Program-made: the position numbers and the translations under genes
The notes under the pieces: model-generated
What the model was told of the DNA's origin: nothing
Databases searched by the model: none
Seen by the model: the letters and a program-made list of their open reading frames with translations, nothing else
Shown here: piece after piece, positions 12,439 through 25,900 of the stretch
How the letters are laid out: each line of letters begins with the position of its first letter
Position numbering within the stretch: position 1 is the first letter of the stretch
Origin: Coriaria nepalensis
Taxonomy: Eukaryota; Streptophyta; Magnoliopsida; Cucurbitales; Coriariaceae
Assembly (NCBI GenBank): GCA_027186245.1
Contig: CP114481.1
Coordinates: 34,627,501-34,691,500, forward strand
Length of the DNA stretch: 64,000 nucleotides
Direction of reading: 5' to 3'

Positions 12439-13344
12439 GAAGCAATTCGAACGAATTCTAGTTTTGCACTACAGAGACAACTTTTGTGCATAACTTGCAA
12501 ATGATCATTGCAAGGAAAGTGTGCATTCGTTTCAAATTAAAATCATTTCAATGAGTCCTTTCAAGTCAATAACTTATTTCGAAGCAATTCGAATGAATTC
12601 TAGTTTTGCACTACAGAGACAACTTTTGTGCATAACTTGCAAATGATCATTGCAAGGAAAGTGTGCATTCGTTTAAAATTAAAATCAATTCAATGAGTCA
12701 TTTCAAGTCAATAACTTACTTCAAAGCAAGTCGAACGTATTCTAGTTTTGCACTACAGACACAACTTTTGTGCATAACTTGCAAATGATCATTGCAGGGA
12801 AAGTGTGCATTCGTTTAACCTTAAAATCATTTCAATGAGTCATTTCAAGTCAATAACTTATTTCAAAGCAATTCGAACGAATTCTAGCTTTGCACTACAG
12901 AGACAACTTTTGTGCATAACTTGCAAATGATCATTGCAGGGAAAGTGTGCATTCGTTTAACCTTAAAATCATTTCAATGAGTCATTTCAAGTCAATAACT
13001 TATTTCAAAGCAATTCGAACGAATTCTAGTTTTGCACTACAGACATAACTTTTGTGCATAACTTGCAAATGATCATTGCAAAGAAAGTGTGCATTCGTTT
13101 AACCTTAAAATCATTTCAATGAGTCATTTCAAGTCAATAACTTATTTCATAGCAAGTCGAACGTATTCTAGTTTTGCACTACAGACACAACTTTTGTGCA
13201 TAACTTGCAAATGATCATTGCAAGGAAAGTGTGCATTCGTTTAAAATTAAAATCATTTCAATGAGTCCTTTCAAGTCAATAACTTATTTCGAAGCAATTC
13301 GAACGAATTCTAGTTTTGCACTACAGAGACAACTTTTGTGCATA

Positions 13345-14285
13345 ACTTGCAAATGATCATTGCAAGGAAAGTGTGCATTCGTTTAACCTTAAAATAATTT
13401 CAATGAGTCATTTCAAGTCAATAACTTATTTCATAGCAAGTCGAACGTATTCTAGTTTTGCACTACAGACACAACTTTTGTGCATAACTTCCAAATGATC
13501 ATTGCAAGGAAAGTGTGCATTCGTTTAACCTTAAAATCATTTCAATGAGTCATTTCAAGTCAATAACTTATTTCAAAGCAATTCGAACGAATTCTAGTTT
13601 TGCACTACAGACACAACTTTTGTGCATAACTTGCAAATGATCATTGCAAGGAAAGTGTGCATTCGTTTAAAATTAAAATAATTTCAATGAGTCCTTCCAA
13701 GTCAATAACTTATTTTGAAGCAAGTCGATCGAATTCTAGTTTTGCACTACAAACATAACTTTCGTGCATAACTTGCAAATGATCATTGCAAGGAAAGTGT
13801 GCATTCGTTTAACCTTAAAATAATTTCAATGAGTCATTTCAAGTCAATAACTTATTTCATAGCAAGTCGAACGTATTCTAGTTTTGCACTACAGACACAA
13901 CTTTTGTGCATAACTTCCAAATGATCATTGCAAGGAAAGTGTGCATTCGTTTAACCTTAAAATCATTTCAATGAGTCATTTCAAGTCAATAACTTATTTC
14001 AAAGCAATTCGAACGAATTCTAGTTTTGCACTACAGACACAACTTTTGTGCATAACTTGCAAATGATCATTGCAAGGAAAGTGTGCATTCGTTTAAAATT
14101 AAAATAATTTCAATGAGTCCTTCCAAGTCAATAACTTATTTTGAAGCAAGTCGATCGAATTCTAGTTTTGCACTACAAACATAACTTTCGTGCATAACTT
14201 GCAAATGATCATTGCAAGGAAAGTGTGCATTCGTTTAACCTTAAAATAATTTCAATGAGTCATTTCAAGTCAATAACTTATTTCA
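13345..14285 (+). repeat. Tandem 3-monomer (426 bp) repeat in A
   Basis: A 426-bp unit is repeated about 2.2 times. The rare mark GTCCTTCCAAGTC lies at 13,691 and 14,117, and the CATAGC unit with ACTTCCAAATG occurs at matching positions. The repeat ends on the right where TTTCAAAGC replaces TTTCATAGC near 14,285. Confidence 0.82.
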
Positions 14286-14753
14286 AAGCAATTCGAACGA
14301 ATTCTAGTTTTTCACTACAGACACAACTTTTTTGCATAACTTGCAAATGATCATTGCAAGGAAAGTGTGCATTCGTTTAACCTTAAAATCATTTCAATGA
14401 GTCATTTCAAGTCAATAACTTATTTCGAAGAAAGTCGAACGAATTCTAGTTTTGCACTACAGAGACAACTTTTGTGCATAACTTGCAAATGATCATTGCA
14501 AGGAAAGTGTGCATTCGTTTAACCTTAAAATTATTTCAATGAGTCATTTCAAGTCAATAACTTATTTCATAGCAAGTCGAACGTATTCTAGTTTTGCACT
14601 ACAGAGACAACTTTTGTGCATAACTTGCAAATGATCATTGCAAGGAAAGTGTGCATTCGTTTAAAATTAAAATCATTTCAATGAGTCCTTTCAAGTCAAT
14701 AACTTATTTCGATGAAAGTCGAACGAATTCTAGTTTTGCACTACAGACATAAC

Positions 14754-14895
14754 TTTTGTGCATAACTTGCAAATGATCAATGCAAGGAAAGTGTGCATTC
14801 GTTTAACCTTAAAATCATTTCAATGAGTCATTTCAAGTCAATAACTTATTTCAAAGCAATTCGAACGAATTCAATTTTTGCACTACAAACAGAAG
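14754..14895 (+). repeat. Mosaic A/B junction monomer
   Basis: This unit follows an A-type tail (CTAGTTTTGCACTACAGAC near 14,730). Its head already carries the B mark TCAATGC near 14,777. Its middle keeps the A-like CAATTCGAACG near 14,862. It then switches to the B tail CAATTTTTGCACTACAAAC. The last TCATTGC of the array is near 14,635 and the first TCAATGC is in this unit. The monomer phase is unbroken across the junction, which fits unequal crossover or gene conversion between related arrays and does not suggest insertion of foreign DNA. Confidence 0.8.
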
Positions 14896-17429
14896 TTTTT
14901 TGGATAACTTCCTAATGATCAATGCAAGGAAAGTCTGCATTCGTTTAACCTTTAAATCATTTCAATGAGTCATTTCAAGTCAATATCTTATTTCAAAGCA
15001 AGTCGAACGAATTCAATTTTTGCACTACAAACACAAGTTTTGTGCATAACTTGCAAATGATCAATGCAAGGAAAGTGTGCATTCGTTTAACCTTAAAATC
15101 ATTTCAAAGAGTCATTTCAAGTCAATATCTTATTTCAAAGTAATTCGAACGAGCACTATTTTTGCACTACAAATGCAAGTTTTGTGCATAACTTGCACAT
15201 GATCAATGCAAGGAAACTGTGCATTCGTTTAACCTTAAAATCATTTCAATGTGTCATTTCAAGTCAATAACTTATTTCAAAGCAAGTCGAACGAGCACTA
15301 GTTTTGCACTACAAATGCAAGTTTTGTGCGTAACTTGCACATGATCAATGCAAGGAAACTGTGCATTCGTTTAACCTTAAAATCATTTCAATGTGTCATT
15401 TCAAGTCAATAACTTATTTCAAAGCAAGTCGAACGAATTCTATTTTTTCACTACAAACAGAAGTTTTGTGCACAACTTGCAAATGATCAATGCATGGAAA
15501 GTGTGCATTCGTTTAACCTTAAAATCATTTCAATGAGTCATTTCAAGTCAATATCTTATTTCAAAGTAATTCGAACGAGCACTATTTTTGCACTACAAAT
15601 GCAAGTTTTCGGCATAACTTGCAAATGATCAATGCAAGGAAAGTGTGCATTCGTTTTACCTTTAAATCATTTCAATGAGTCATTTCAAGTCAATAACTTA
15701 TTTCAAAGCAAGTCGAACGAATTCAATTTTTGCACTACAAACACAAGTTTTGTGCATAACTTGCAAATGATCAATGCAAGGAAAGTGTGCATTCGTTTAA
15801 CCTTAAAATCATTTCAATGAGTCATTTCAAGTCAATATCTTATTTCAAAGTAATTCGAACGAGTACTATTTTTGCACTACAAATGCAAGTTTTGTGCATA
15901 ACTTGCACGTGATCAATGCAAGGAAAGTGTGCATTCGTTTAACCTTAAAATCATTTCAATGAGTCATTTCAAGTCAATAACTTATTTCAAAGCAAGTCGA
16001 ACAAATTCTATTTTTGCACTACAAATAGAAGTTTTGTGCATAACTTGCAAATGATCAATGCAAGGAAACTGTGCATTCGTTTAACCTTAAAATCATTTCA
16101 ATTTGTCATTTCAAGACAATAACTTATTTCAAAGCAAGTCGAACGAATTCTATTTTTGCACTACAAACACAAGTTTTGTGCATAACTTACGAGTGATCAA
16201 TGCAAGGAAAGTGTGCATTCGTTTAACCTTAAAATCATTTCAATGAGTCATTTCAAGTCAATAACTTATTTCAAAGCAAGTCGAACGAATTCTATTTTTG
16301 CACTACAAACAGAAGTTTTTTGCATAACTTCCTAATGATCAAAGCAAGGAAAGTCTGCATTCGTTTAACCTTTAAATCATTTCAGTGAGTCATTTGAAGT
16401 CAATATCTTATTTCAAAGCAAGTCGAACGAATTCAATTTTTGCACTACAAACACAAGTTTTGTGCATAACTTGCAAATGATCAATGCAAGGAAAGTGTGC
16501 ATTCGTTTAACCTTAAAATCATTTCAATGAGTCATTTCAAGTCAATATCTTATTTCAAAGTAATTCGAACGAGCACTATTTTTGCACTACAAATGCATGT
16601 TTTGTGCATAACTTGCACATGATCAATGCAAGGAAACTGTGCATTCGTTTAACCTTAAAATCATTTCAATGTGTCATTTCAAGTCAATAACTTATTTCAA
16701 AGCAAGTCGAACGAATTCTATTTTTGCACTACAAACACAAGTTTTGTGCATAACTTGCAAGTGATCAATGCAAGGAAAGTGTGCATTCGTTTAACCTTAA
16801 AATCATTTCAATGAGTCATTTGAAGTCAATAACTTATTTCAAAGTAAGTCGAACGAATTCTATTTTTGCACTACAAACAGAAGTTTTTTGCATAACTTCC
16901 AAATGATCAATGCAAGGAAAGTCTGCATTCGTTTAACCTTTAAATCATTTCAATGAGTCATTTCAAGTCAATATCTTATTTCAAAGCAAGTCGAACGAAT
17001 TCAATTTTTGCACTACAAACACAAGTTTTGTGCATAACTTGCAAATGATCAATGCAAGGAAAGTGTGCATTCGTTTAACCTTAAAATCATTTCAATGAGT
17101 CATTTCAAGTCAATATCTTATTTCAAAGTAATTCGAAAGACCACTATTTTAGCACTACAAATGCAAGTTTTCTGCATAACTTGCACATGATCAATGCAAG
17201 GAAACTGTGCATTCGTTTAACCTTAAAATCATTTCAATGTGTCATTTCAAGTCAATAACTTATTTCAAAGCAAGTCGAACGAATTCTATTTTTGCACTAC
17301 AAACACAAGTTTTGTGCATAACTTGCAAGTGATCAATGCAAGGAAAGTGTGCATTCGTTTAACCTTAAAATCATTTCGACGAGTCATTTCAAGTCAATAT
17401 CTTATTTCAAAGTAATTCGAAAGACCACT
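14896..17429 (+). repeat. Left flank of subfamily B, irregular monomer order
   Basis: About 18 B monomers next to the junction, with more private variants than further right. Examples are ACTTCCTAATG at about 14,909 and 16,328, TTGTGCGTAAC near 15,327, TGCATGG near 15,491 and ACTTACGAG near 16,186. Units with the CAGAAG tail recur at 16,311 and 16,879, a distance of 4 monomers. No gene is present, and I did not trace a longer duplicated block here. Confidence 0.75.
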
Positions 17430-18991
17430 ATTTTTGCACTACAAATGCAAGTTTTCTGCATAACTTGCACATCATCAATGCAAGGAAACTGTGCATTCGT
17501 TTAACCTTAAAATCATTTCAATGTGTCATTTCAAGTCAATAACTTATTTCAAAGCAAGTCGAACGAATTCTATTTTTGCACTACAAACACAAGTTTTGTG
17601 CATAACTTGCAAGTGATCAATGCAAGGAAAGTGTGCATTCGTTTAACCTTAAAATCATTTCGACGAGTCATTTCAAGTGAATATCTTATTTCAGAGTAAT
17701 TCGAACGAGCACTATTTTTGCACTACAAATGCAAGTTTTGTGCATAACTTGCACATGATCAATGCAAGGAAACTGTGCGTTCATTTAACCTTAAAATCAT
17801 TTCAATGAGTCATTTCAAGTCAATAACTTATTTCAAAGCAAGTCGAACAAATTCTATTTTTGCACTACAAATAGAAGTTTTGTGCATAACTTGCAAATGA
17901 TCAATGCAAGGAAAGTGTGCATTCGTTTAACCTTAAAATCATTTCAATTTGTCATTTCAAGACAATAACTTATTTCAAAGCAAGTCGAACGAATTCTATT
18001 TTTGCACTACAAACACAAGTTTTGTGCATAACTTACGAGTGATCAATGCAAGGAAAGTGTGCATTCGTTTAACCTTAAAATCATTTCAATGAGTCATTTC
18101 AAGTCAATAACTTATTTCAAAGCAAGTCGAACGAATTCTATTTTTGCACTACAAACAGAAGTTTTTTGCATAACTTCCAAATGATCAATGCAAGGAAAGT
18201 ATGCATTCGTGTAACCTTAAAATCATTTCGACGAGTCATTTCAAGTCAATATCTTATTTCAAAGTAATTCGAACGAGCACTATTTTTGCACTACAAATGC
18301 AAGTTTTGTGCATAACTTGCACATGATCAATGCAAGGAAACTGTGCATTCGTTTAACCTTAAAATCATTTCAATGTGTCATTTCAAGTCAATAACTTATT
18401 TCAAAGCAAGTCGAACGAATTCTATTTTTGCACTACAAACACAAGTTTTGTGCATAACTTGCAAATGATCAATGCAAGGAAAGTGTGCATTCGTTTAACC
18501 TTAAAATCATTTCAATGAGTCATTTCAAGTCAATAACTTATTTCAAAGCAAGTCGAACGAATTCTATTTTTGCACTACAAACAGAAGTTTTTTGCATAAC
18601 TTCCAAATGATCAATGCAAGGAAAGTCTGCATTCGTTTAACCTTTAAATCATTTCAATGAGTCATTTCAAGTCAATGACTTATTTCAAAGCAAGTCGAAC
18701 GAATTCAATTTTTGCACTACAAATAGAAGTTTTTTGCATAACTTCCAAACGATCAATGCCAGGAAAGTGTGCATTCATTTAACCTTTAAATCATTTCAAT
18801 GAGTCATTTCAAGTCAATAACTTATTTCAAAGCAAGTCGAACGAATTCAATTTTTGCACTACAAACACAAGTTTTGTGCATAACTTGCAAATGATCAATG
18901 CAAGGAAAGTGTGCATTCCTTTAACCTTAAAATCATTTCAATGAGTCATTTCAAGTCAATATTTTATTTCAAAGTAATTCGAACGAGCACT
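17430..18991 (+). repeat. 11-monomer (1,562 bp) tandem block, copy 1
   Basis: Shared rare marks are CACATCATCAATG (about 17,469 and 19,031), GTGCGTTCATTTAACC, TTATTTCAGAG, CTTACGAGTG and GTATGCATTCGTGTAACC. They repeat at 1,562 bp, exactly 11 x 142. Copy 2 follows immediately. Confidence 0.88.
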
Positions 18992-20553
18992 ATTTTTGCA
19001 CTACAAATGCAAGTTTTCTGCATAACTTGCACATCATCAATGCAAGGAAACTGTGCATTCGTTTAACCTTAAAATCATTTCAATGTGTCATTTCAAGTCA
19101 ATAACTTATTTCAAAGCAAGTCGAACGAATTCTATTTTTGCACTACAAACACAAGTTTTGTGCATAACTTGCAAGTGATCAATGCAAGGAAAGTGTGCAT
19201 TCGTTTAACCTTAAAATCATTTCGACGAGTCATTTCAAGTGAATATCTTATTTCAGAGTAATTCGAACGAGCACTATTTTTGCACTACAAATGCAAGTTT
19301 TGTGCATAACTTGCACATGATCAATGCAAGGAAACTGTGCGTTCATTTAACCTTAAAATCATTTCAATGAGTCATTTCAAGTCAATAACTTATTTCAAAG
19401 CAAGTCGAACAAATTCTATTTTTGCACTACAAATAGAAGTTTTGTGCATAACTTGCAAATGATCAATGCAAGGAAAGTGTGCATTCGTTTAACCTTAAAA
19501 TCATTTCAATTTGTCATTTCAAGACAATAACTTATTTCAAAGCAAGTCGAACGAATTCTATTTTTGCACTACAAACACAAGTTTTGTGCATAACTTACGA
19601 GTGATCAATGCAAGGAAAGTGTGCATTCGTTTAACCTTAAAATCATTTCAATGAGTCATTTCAAGTCAATAACTTATTTCAAAGCAAGTCGAACGAATTC
19701 TATTTTTGCACTACAAACAGAAGTTTTTTGCATAACTTCCAAATGATCAATGCAAGGAAAGTATGCATTCGTGTAACCTTAAAATCATTTCGACGAGTCA
19801 TTTCAAGTCAATATCTTATTTCAAAGTAATTCGAACGAGCACTATTTTTGCACTACAAATGCAAGTTTTGTGCATAACTTGCACATGATCAATGCAAGGA
19901 AACTGTGCATTCGTTTAACCTTAAAATCATTTCAATGTGTCATTTCAAGTCAATAACTTATTTCAAAGCAAGTCGAACGAATTCTATTTTTGCACTACAA
20001 ACACAAGTTTTGTGCATAACTTGCAAATGATCAATGCAAGGAAAGTGTGCATTCGTTTAACCTTAAAATCATTTCAATGAGTCATTTCAAGTCAATAACT
20101 TATTTCAAAGCAAGTCGAACGAATTCTATTTTTGCACTACAAACAGAAGTTTTTTGCATAACTTCCAAATGATCAATGCAAGGAAAGTCTGCATTCGTTT
20201 AACCTTTAAATCATTTCAATGAGTCATTTCAAGTCAATGACTTATTTCAAAGCAAGTCGAACGAATTCAATTTTTGCACTACAAATAGAAGTTTTTTGCA
20301 TAACTTCCAAACGATCAATGCCAGGAAAGTGTGCATTCATTTAACCTTTAAATCATTTCAATGAGTCATTTCAAGTCAATAACTTATTTCAAAGCAAGTC
20401 GAACGAATTCAATTTTTGCACTACAAACACAAGTTTTGTGCATAACTTGCAAATGATCAATGCAAGGAAAGTGTGCATTCCTTTAACCTTAAAATCATTT
20501 CAATGAGTCATTTCAAGTCAATATTTTATTTCAAAGTAATTCGAACGAGCACT
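18992..20553 (+). repeat. 11-monomer (1,562 bp) tandem block, copy 2
   Basis: Immediate tandem copy of 17,430-18,991. The mark CCAAACGATCAATGCCAGG lies at about 18,745 and 20,307. The right part of this copy also lies inside the 3,238-bp block, so a third copy of that part appears near 23,545. Confidence 0.88.
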
Positions 20554-22939
20554 ATTTTTGCACTACAAATGCAAGTTTTCTGCATAACTTGCAAATGATC
20601 AATGCAAGGAAAGTGTGCATTCGTTTAACCTTAAAATCATTTCAATGAGTCATTTCAAGTCAATAACTTATTTCAAAGCAAGTCGAATGAATTCAATTTT
20701 TGCACTACAAACAAAAGTTTTGTGCATAACTTGCAAATGATCAATGCAAGGAAAGGGTGCATTCGTTTAACCTTAAAATCATTTCGACGAGTCATTTCAA
20801 GTCAATATCTTATTTCAGAGTAATTCGAACGAGCACTATTTTTGCACTACAAATGCAAGTTTTGTGCATAACTTGCACATGATCAATGCAAGGAAACTGT
20901 GCATTCATTTAACCTTAAAATCATTTCAATGTGTCATTTCAAGTCAATAACTTATTTCAAAGCAAGTCGAACGAATTCTATTTTTGCACTACAAACACAA
21001 GTTTTGTGCATAACTTGCAAGTGATCAATGCAAGGAAAGTGTGCATTCGTTTAACCTTAAAATCATTTCAATGAGTCATTTCAAGTCAATAACTTATTTC
21101 AAAGCAAGTCGAACGAATTCTATTTTTGCACAACAAACAGAAGTTTTTTGCATAACTTCCAAATGATCAATGCAAGGAAAGTCTGCATTCGTGTAACCTT
21201 TAAATCATTTCAATGAGTCATTTCAAGTCAATATCTTATTTCAAAGCAAGTCGAACGAATTCAATTTTTGCACTACAAACACAAGTTTTGTGCATAACTT
21301 GCAAATGATCAGTGCAAGGAAAGTGTGCATTCGTTTAACCTTAAAATCATTTCAATGAGTCATTTCAAGTCAATATCTTATTTCAAAGTAATTCGAACGA
21401 GCACTATTTTTGCACTACAAATGCAAGTTTTGTGCATAACTTGCACATGATCAATGCAAGGAAACTGTGCATTCGTTTAACCTTAAAATCATTTCAATGT
21501 GTCATTTCAAGTCAATAACTTATTTCAAAGCAAGTCGAACGAATTCTATTTTTGCACTACAAACACAAGTTTTGTGCATAACTTGCAAGTGATCAATGCA
21601 AGGAAAGTGTGCATTCGTTTAACCTTAAAATCATTTCAATGAGTCATTTGAAGTCAATAACTTATTTCAAAGCAAGTCGAACGAATTCTATTTTTGCACT
21701 ACAAACAGAAGTATTTTGCATAACTTCCAAATGATCAATGCAAGGAAAGTCTGCATTCGTTTAACCTTTAAATCATTTCATTGAGTCATTTCAAGTCAAT
21801 ATCTTATTTCAAAGCAAGTCGAACGAATTCAATTTTTGCACTACAAACACAAGTTTTGTGCATAACTTGCAAATGATCAATGCAAGGAAAGTGTGCATTC
21901 GTTTAACCTTAAAATCGTTTCAATGAGTCATTTCAAGTCAATATCTTATTTCAAAGTAATTCGAACGACCACTATTTTTGCACTACAAATGCAAGTTTTC
22001 TGCATAACTTGCACATGATCAATGCAAGGAAACTGTGCATTCGTTTAACCTTAAAATCATTTCGACGAGTCATTTAGAGTCAATATCTTATTTCAGAGTA
22101 ATTCGAACGAGCACTATTTTTGCACTACAAATGCAAGTTTTGTGCATAACTTGCACATGATCAATGCAAGAAAACTGTGCATTCATTTAACCTTAAAATC
22201 ATTTCAATGTGTCATTTTCGAACGACCACTATTTTTGCACTACAAATGCAAGTTTTCTGCATAACTTGCACATGATCAATGCAAGGAAACTGTGCATTCG
22301 TTTAACCTTAAAATCATTTCAATGTGTCATTTCAAGTCAATAACTTATTTCAAAGCAAGTCGAACGAATTTATTTTTGCACTACAAACACAAGTTTTGTG
22401 CATAACTTGCAAGTGATCAATGCAAGGAAAGTGTGCATTCGTTTAACCTTAAAATCATTTCGACGAGTCATTTCAAGTCAATATCTTATTTCAGAGTAAT
22501 TCGAACGAGCACTATTTTTGCACTACAAATGCAAGTTTTGTGCATAACTTGCACATGATCAATGCAAGGAAACTGTGCATTCGTTTAACCTTAAAATCAT
22601 TTCAATGTGTCATTTCAAGTCAATAACTTATTTCAAAGCAAGTCGAACAAATTCTATTTTTGCACTACAAACACAAGTTTTGTGCATAACTTGCAAGTGA
22701 TCAATGCAAGGAAAGTGTGCATACGTTTAACCTTAAAATCATTTCAATGAGTCATTTCAAGTCAATAACTTATTTCAAAGCAAGTCGAACGAATTCTATT
22801 TTTGCACTACAAACAGAAGTTTTTTGCATAACTTCCAAATGATCAATGCAAGGAAAGTCTGCATTCGTTTAACCTTTAAATCATTTCAATGAGTCATTTC
22901 AAGTCGATAACTTATTTCAAAGCAAGTCGAACGAATTCA
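19702..22939 (+). repeat. 3,238-bp higher-order block, copy 1
   Basis: About 23 monomers repeat immediately downstream at 3,238 bp. Shared rare marks include GGAAAGGGTGC (about 20,751), AAAATCGTTT (21,911 and 25,149), GTCATTTAGAGTC, a 27-bp internal deletion giving GTCATTTTCGAACG (22,211 and 25,449), a 1-bp deletion GAACGAATTTATTTTTG, and AAGTCGATAAC (22,901 and 26,139). The length equals 23 units minus 28 bp, which the two deletions account for. I noticed few differences, such as TTCATTGAG versus TTCAATGAG near 21,779. Confidence 0.9.
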
Positions 22940-25900
22940 ATTTTTGCACTACAAACAGAAGTTTTTTGCATAACTTCCAAATGATCAATGCAAGGAAAGT
23001 ATGCATTCGTGTAACCTTAAAATCATTTCGACGAGTCATTTCAAGTCAATATCTTATTTCAAAGTAATTCGAACGAGCACTATTTTTGCACTACAAATGC
23101 AAGTTTTGTGCATAACTTGCACATGATCAATGCAAGGAAACTGTGCATTCGTTTAACCTTAAAATCATTTCAATGTGTCATTTCAAGTCAATAACTTATT
23201 TCAAAGCAAGTCGAACGAATTCTATTTTTGCACTACAAACACAAGTTTTGTGCATAACTTGCAAATGATCAATGCAAGGAAAGTGTGCATTCGTTTAACC
23301 TTAAAATCATTTCAATGAGTCATTTCAAGTCAATAACTTATTTCAAAGCAAGTCGAACGAATTCTATTTTTGCACTACAAACAGAAGTTTTTTGCATAAC
23401 TTCCAAATGATCAATGCAAGGAAAGTCTGCATTCGTTTAACCTTTAAATCATTTCAATGAGTCATTTCAAGTCAATGACTTATTTCAAAGCAAGTCGAAC
23501 GAATTCAATTTTTGCACTACAAATAGAAGTTTTTTGCATAACTTCCAAACGATCAATGCCAGGAAAGTGTGCATTCATTTAACCTTTAAATCATTTCAAT
23601 GAGTCATTTCAAGTCAATAACTTATTTCAAAGCAAGTCGAACGAATTCAATTTTTGCACTACAAACACAAGTTTTGTGCATAACTTGCAAATGATCAATG
23701 CAAGGAAAGTGTGCATTCCTTTAACCTTAAAATCATTTCAATGAGTCATTTCAAGTCAATATTTTATTTCAAAGTAATTCGAACGAGCACTATTTTTGCA
23801 CTACAAATGCAAGTTTTCTGCATAACTTGCAAATGATCAATGCAAGGAAAGTGTGCATTCGTTTAACCTTAAAATCATTTCAATGAGTCATTTCAAGTCA
23901 ATAACTTATTTCAAAGCAAGTCGAATGAATTCAATTTTTGCACTACAAACAAAAGTTTTGTGCATAACTTGCAAATGATCAATGCAAGGAAAGGGTGCAT
24001 TCGTTTAACCTTAAAATCATTTCGACGAGTCATTTCAAGTCAATATCTTATTTCAGAGTAATTCGAACGAGCACTATTTTTGCACTACAAATGCAAGTTT
24101 TGTGCATAACTTGCACATGATCAATGCAAGGAAACTGTGCATTCATTTAACCTTAAAATCATTTCAATGTGTCATTTCAAGTCAATAACTTATTTCAAAG
24201 CAAGTCGAACGAATTCTATTTTTGCACTACAAACACAAGTTTTGTGCATAACTTGCAAGTGATCAATGCAAGGAAAGTGTGCATTCGTTTAACCTTAAAA
24301 TCATTTCAATGAGTCATTTCAAGTCAATAACTTATTTCAAAGCAAGTCGAACGAATTCTATTTTTGCACAACAAACAGAAGTTTTTTGCATAACTTCCAA
24401 ATGATCAATGCAAGGAAAGTCTGCATTCGTGTAACCTTTAAATCATTTCAATGAGTCATTTCAAGTCAATATCTTATTTCAAAGCAAGTCGAACGAATTC
24501 AATTTTTGCACTACAAACACAAGTTTTGTGCATAACTTGCAAATGATCAGTGCAAGGAAAGTGTGCATTCGTTTAACCTTAAAATCATTTCAATGAGTCA
24601 TTTCAAGTCAATATCTTATTTCAAAGTAATTCGAACGAGCACTATTTTTGCACTACAAATGCAAGTTTTGTGCATAACTTGCACATGATCAATGCAAGGA
24701 AACTGTGCATTCGTTTAACCTTAAAATCATTTCAATGTGTCATTTCAAGTCAATAACTTATTTCAAAGCAAGTCGAACGAATTCTATTTTTGCACTACAA
24801 ACACAAGTTTTGTGCATAACTTGCAAGTGATCAATGCAAGGAAAGTGTGCATTCGTTTAACCTTAAAATCATTTCAATGAGTCATTTGAAGTCAATAACT
24901 TATTTCAAAGCAAGTCGAACGAATTCTATTTTTGCACTACAAACAGAAGTATTTTGCATAACTTCCAAATGATCAATGCAAGGAAAGTCTGCATTCGTTT
25001 AACCTTTAAATCATTTCAATGAGTCATTTCAAGTCAATATCTTATTTCAAAGCAAGTCGAACGAATTCAATTTTTGCACTACAAACACAAGTTTTGTGCA
25101 TAACTTGCAAATGATCAATGCAAGGAAAGTGTGCATTCGTTTAACCTTAAAATCGTTTCAATGAGTCATTTCAAGTCAATATCTTATTTCAAAGTAATTC
25201 GAACGACCACTATTTTTGCACTACAAATGCAAGTTTTCTGCATAACTTGCACATGATCAATGCAAGGAAACTGTGCATTCGTTTAACCTTAAAATCATTT
25301 CGACGAGTCATTTAGAGTCAATATCTTATTTCAGAGTAATTCGAACGAGCACTATTTTTGCACTACAAATGCAAGTTTTGTGCATAACTTGCACATGATC
25401 AATGCAAGAAAACTGTGCATTCATTTAACCTTAAAATCATTTCAATGTGTCATTTTCGAACGACCACTATTTTTGCACTACAAATGCAAGTTTTCTGCAT
25501 AACTTGCACATGATCAATGCAAGGAAACTGTGCATTCGTTTAACCTTAAAATCATTTCAATGTGTCATTTCAAGTCAATAACTTATTTCAAAGCAAGTCG
25601 AACGAATTTATTTTTGCACTACAAACACAAGTTTTGTGCATAACTTGCAAGTGATCAATGCAAGGAAAGTGTGCATTCGTTTAACCTTAAAATCATTTCG
25701 ACGAGTCATTTCAAGTCAATATCTTATTTCAGAGTAATTCGAACGAGCACTATTTTTGCACTACAAATGCAAGTTTTGTGCATAACTTGCACATGATCAA
25801 TGCAAGGAAACTGTGCATTCGTTTAACCTTAAAATCATTTCAATGTGTCATTTCAAGTCAATAACTTATTTCAAAGCAAGTCGAACAAATTCTATTTTTG

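Larger units (their letters stand above)
1..14753 (+). repeat. Satellite subfamily A, 104 monomers
   Basis: Monomers here share TGATCATTGC in the head, CTAGTTTTGC or CTAGCTTTGC in the tail, and end ACAGACACAAC, ACAGAGACAAC or ACAGACATAAC (some ACAAACATAAC). Variable positions define recurring classes: TTTAACCTTA versus TTTAAAATTA, GTCATTTC versus GTCCTTTC, and CAAAGCAATTCG versus CATAGCAAGTCG or CGAAGCAAGTCG. With seven 2-bp deletions and one 1-bp deletion near 8,982, 104 units of 142 bp end exactly at 14,753, so there is no other net length change. No gene is present. Many units keep GAATTC at unit position 114; the CATAGC class has GTATTC instead. Confidence 0.93.

Noticed and set aside
14861..14920. 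Insertion of foreign DNA at the A/B junction
   Set aside because: The unit remains 142 bp and all of it aligns to A or B monomers, so a recombination switch explains it.
22211..22260. Possible junction with non-satellite sequence at GTCATTTTCGAACG
   Set aside because: It is a 27-bp deletion inside a monomer; both sides align to normal B units.
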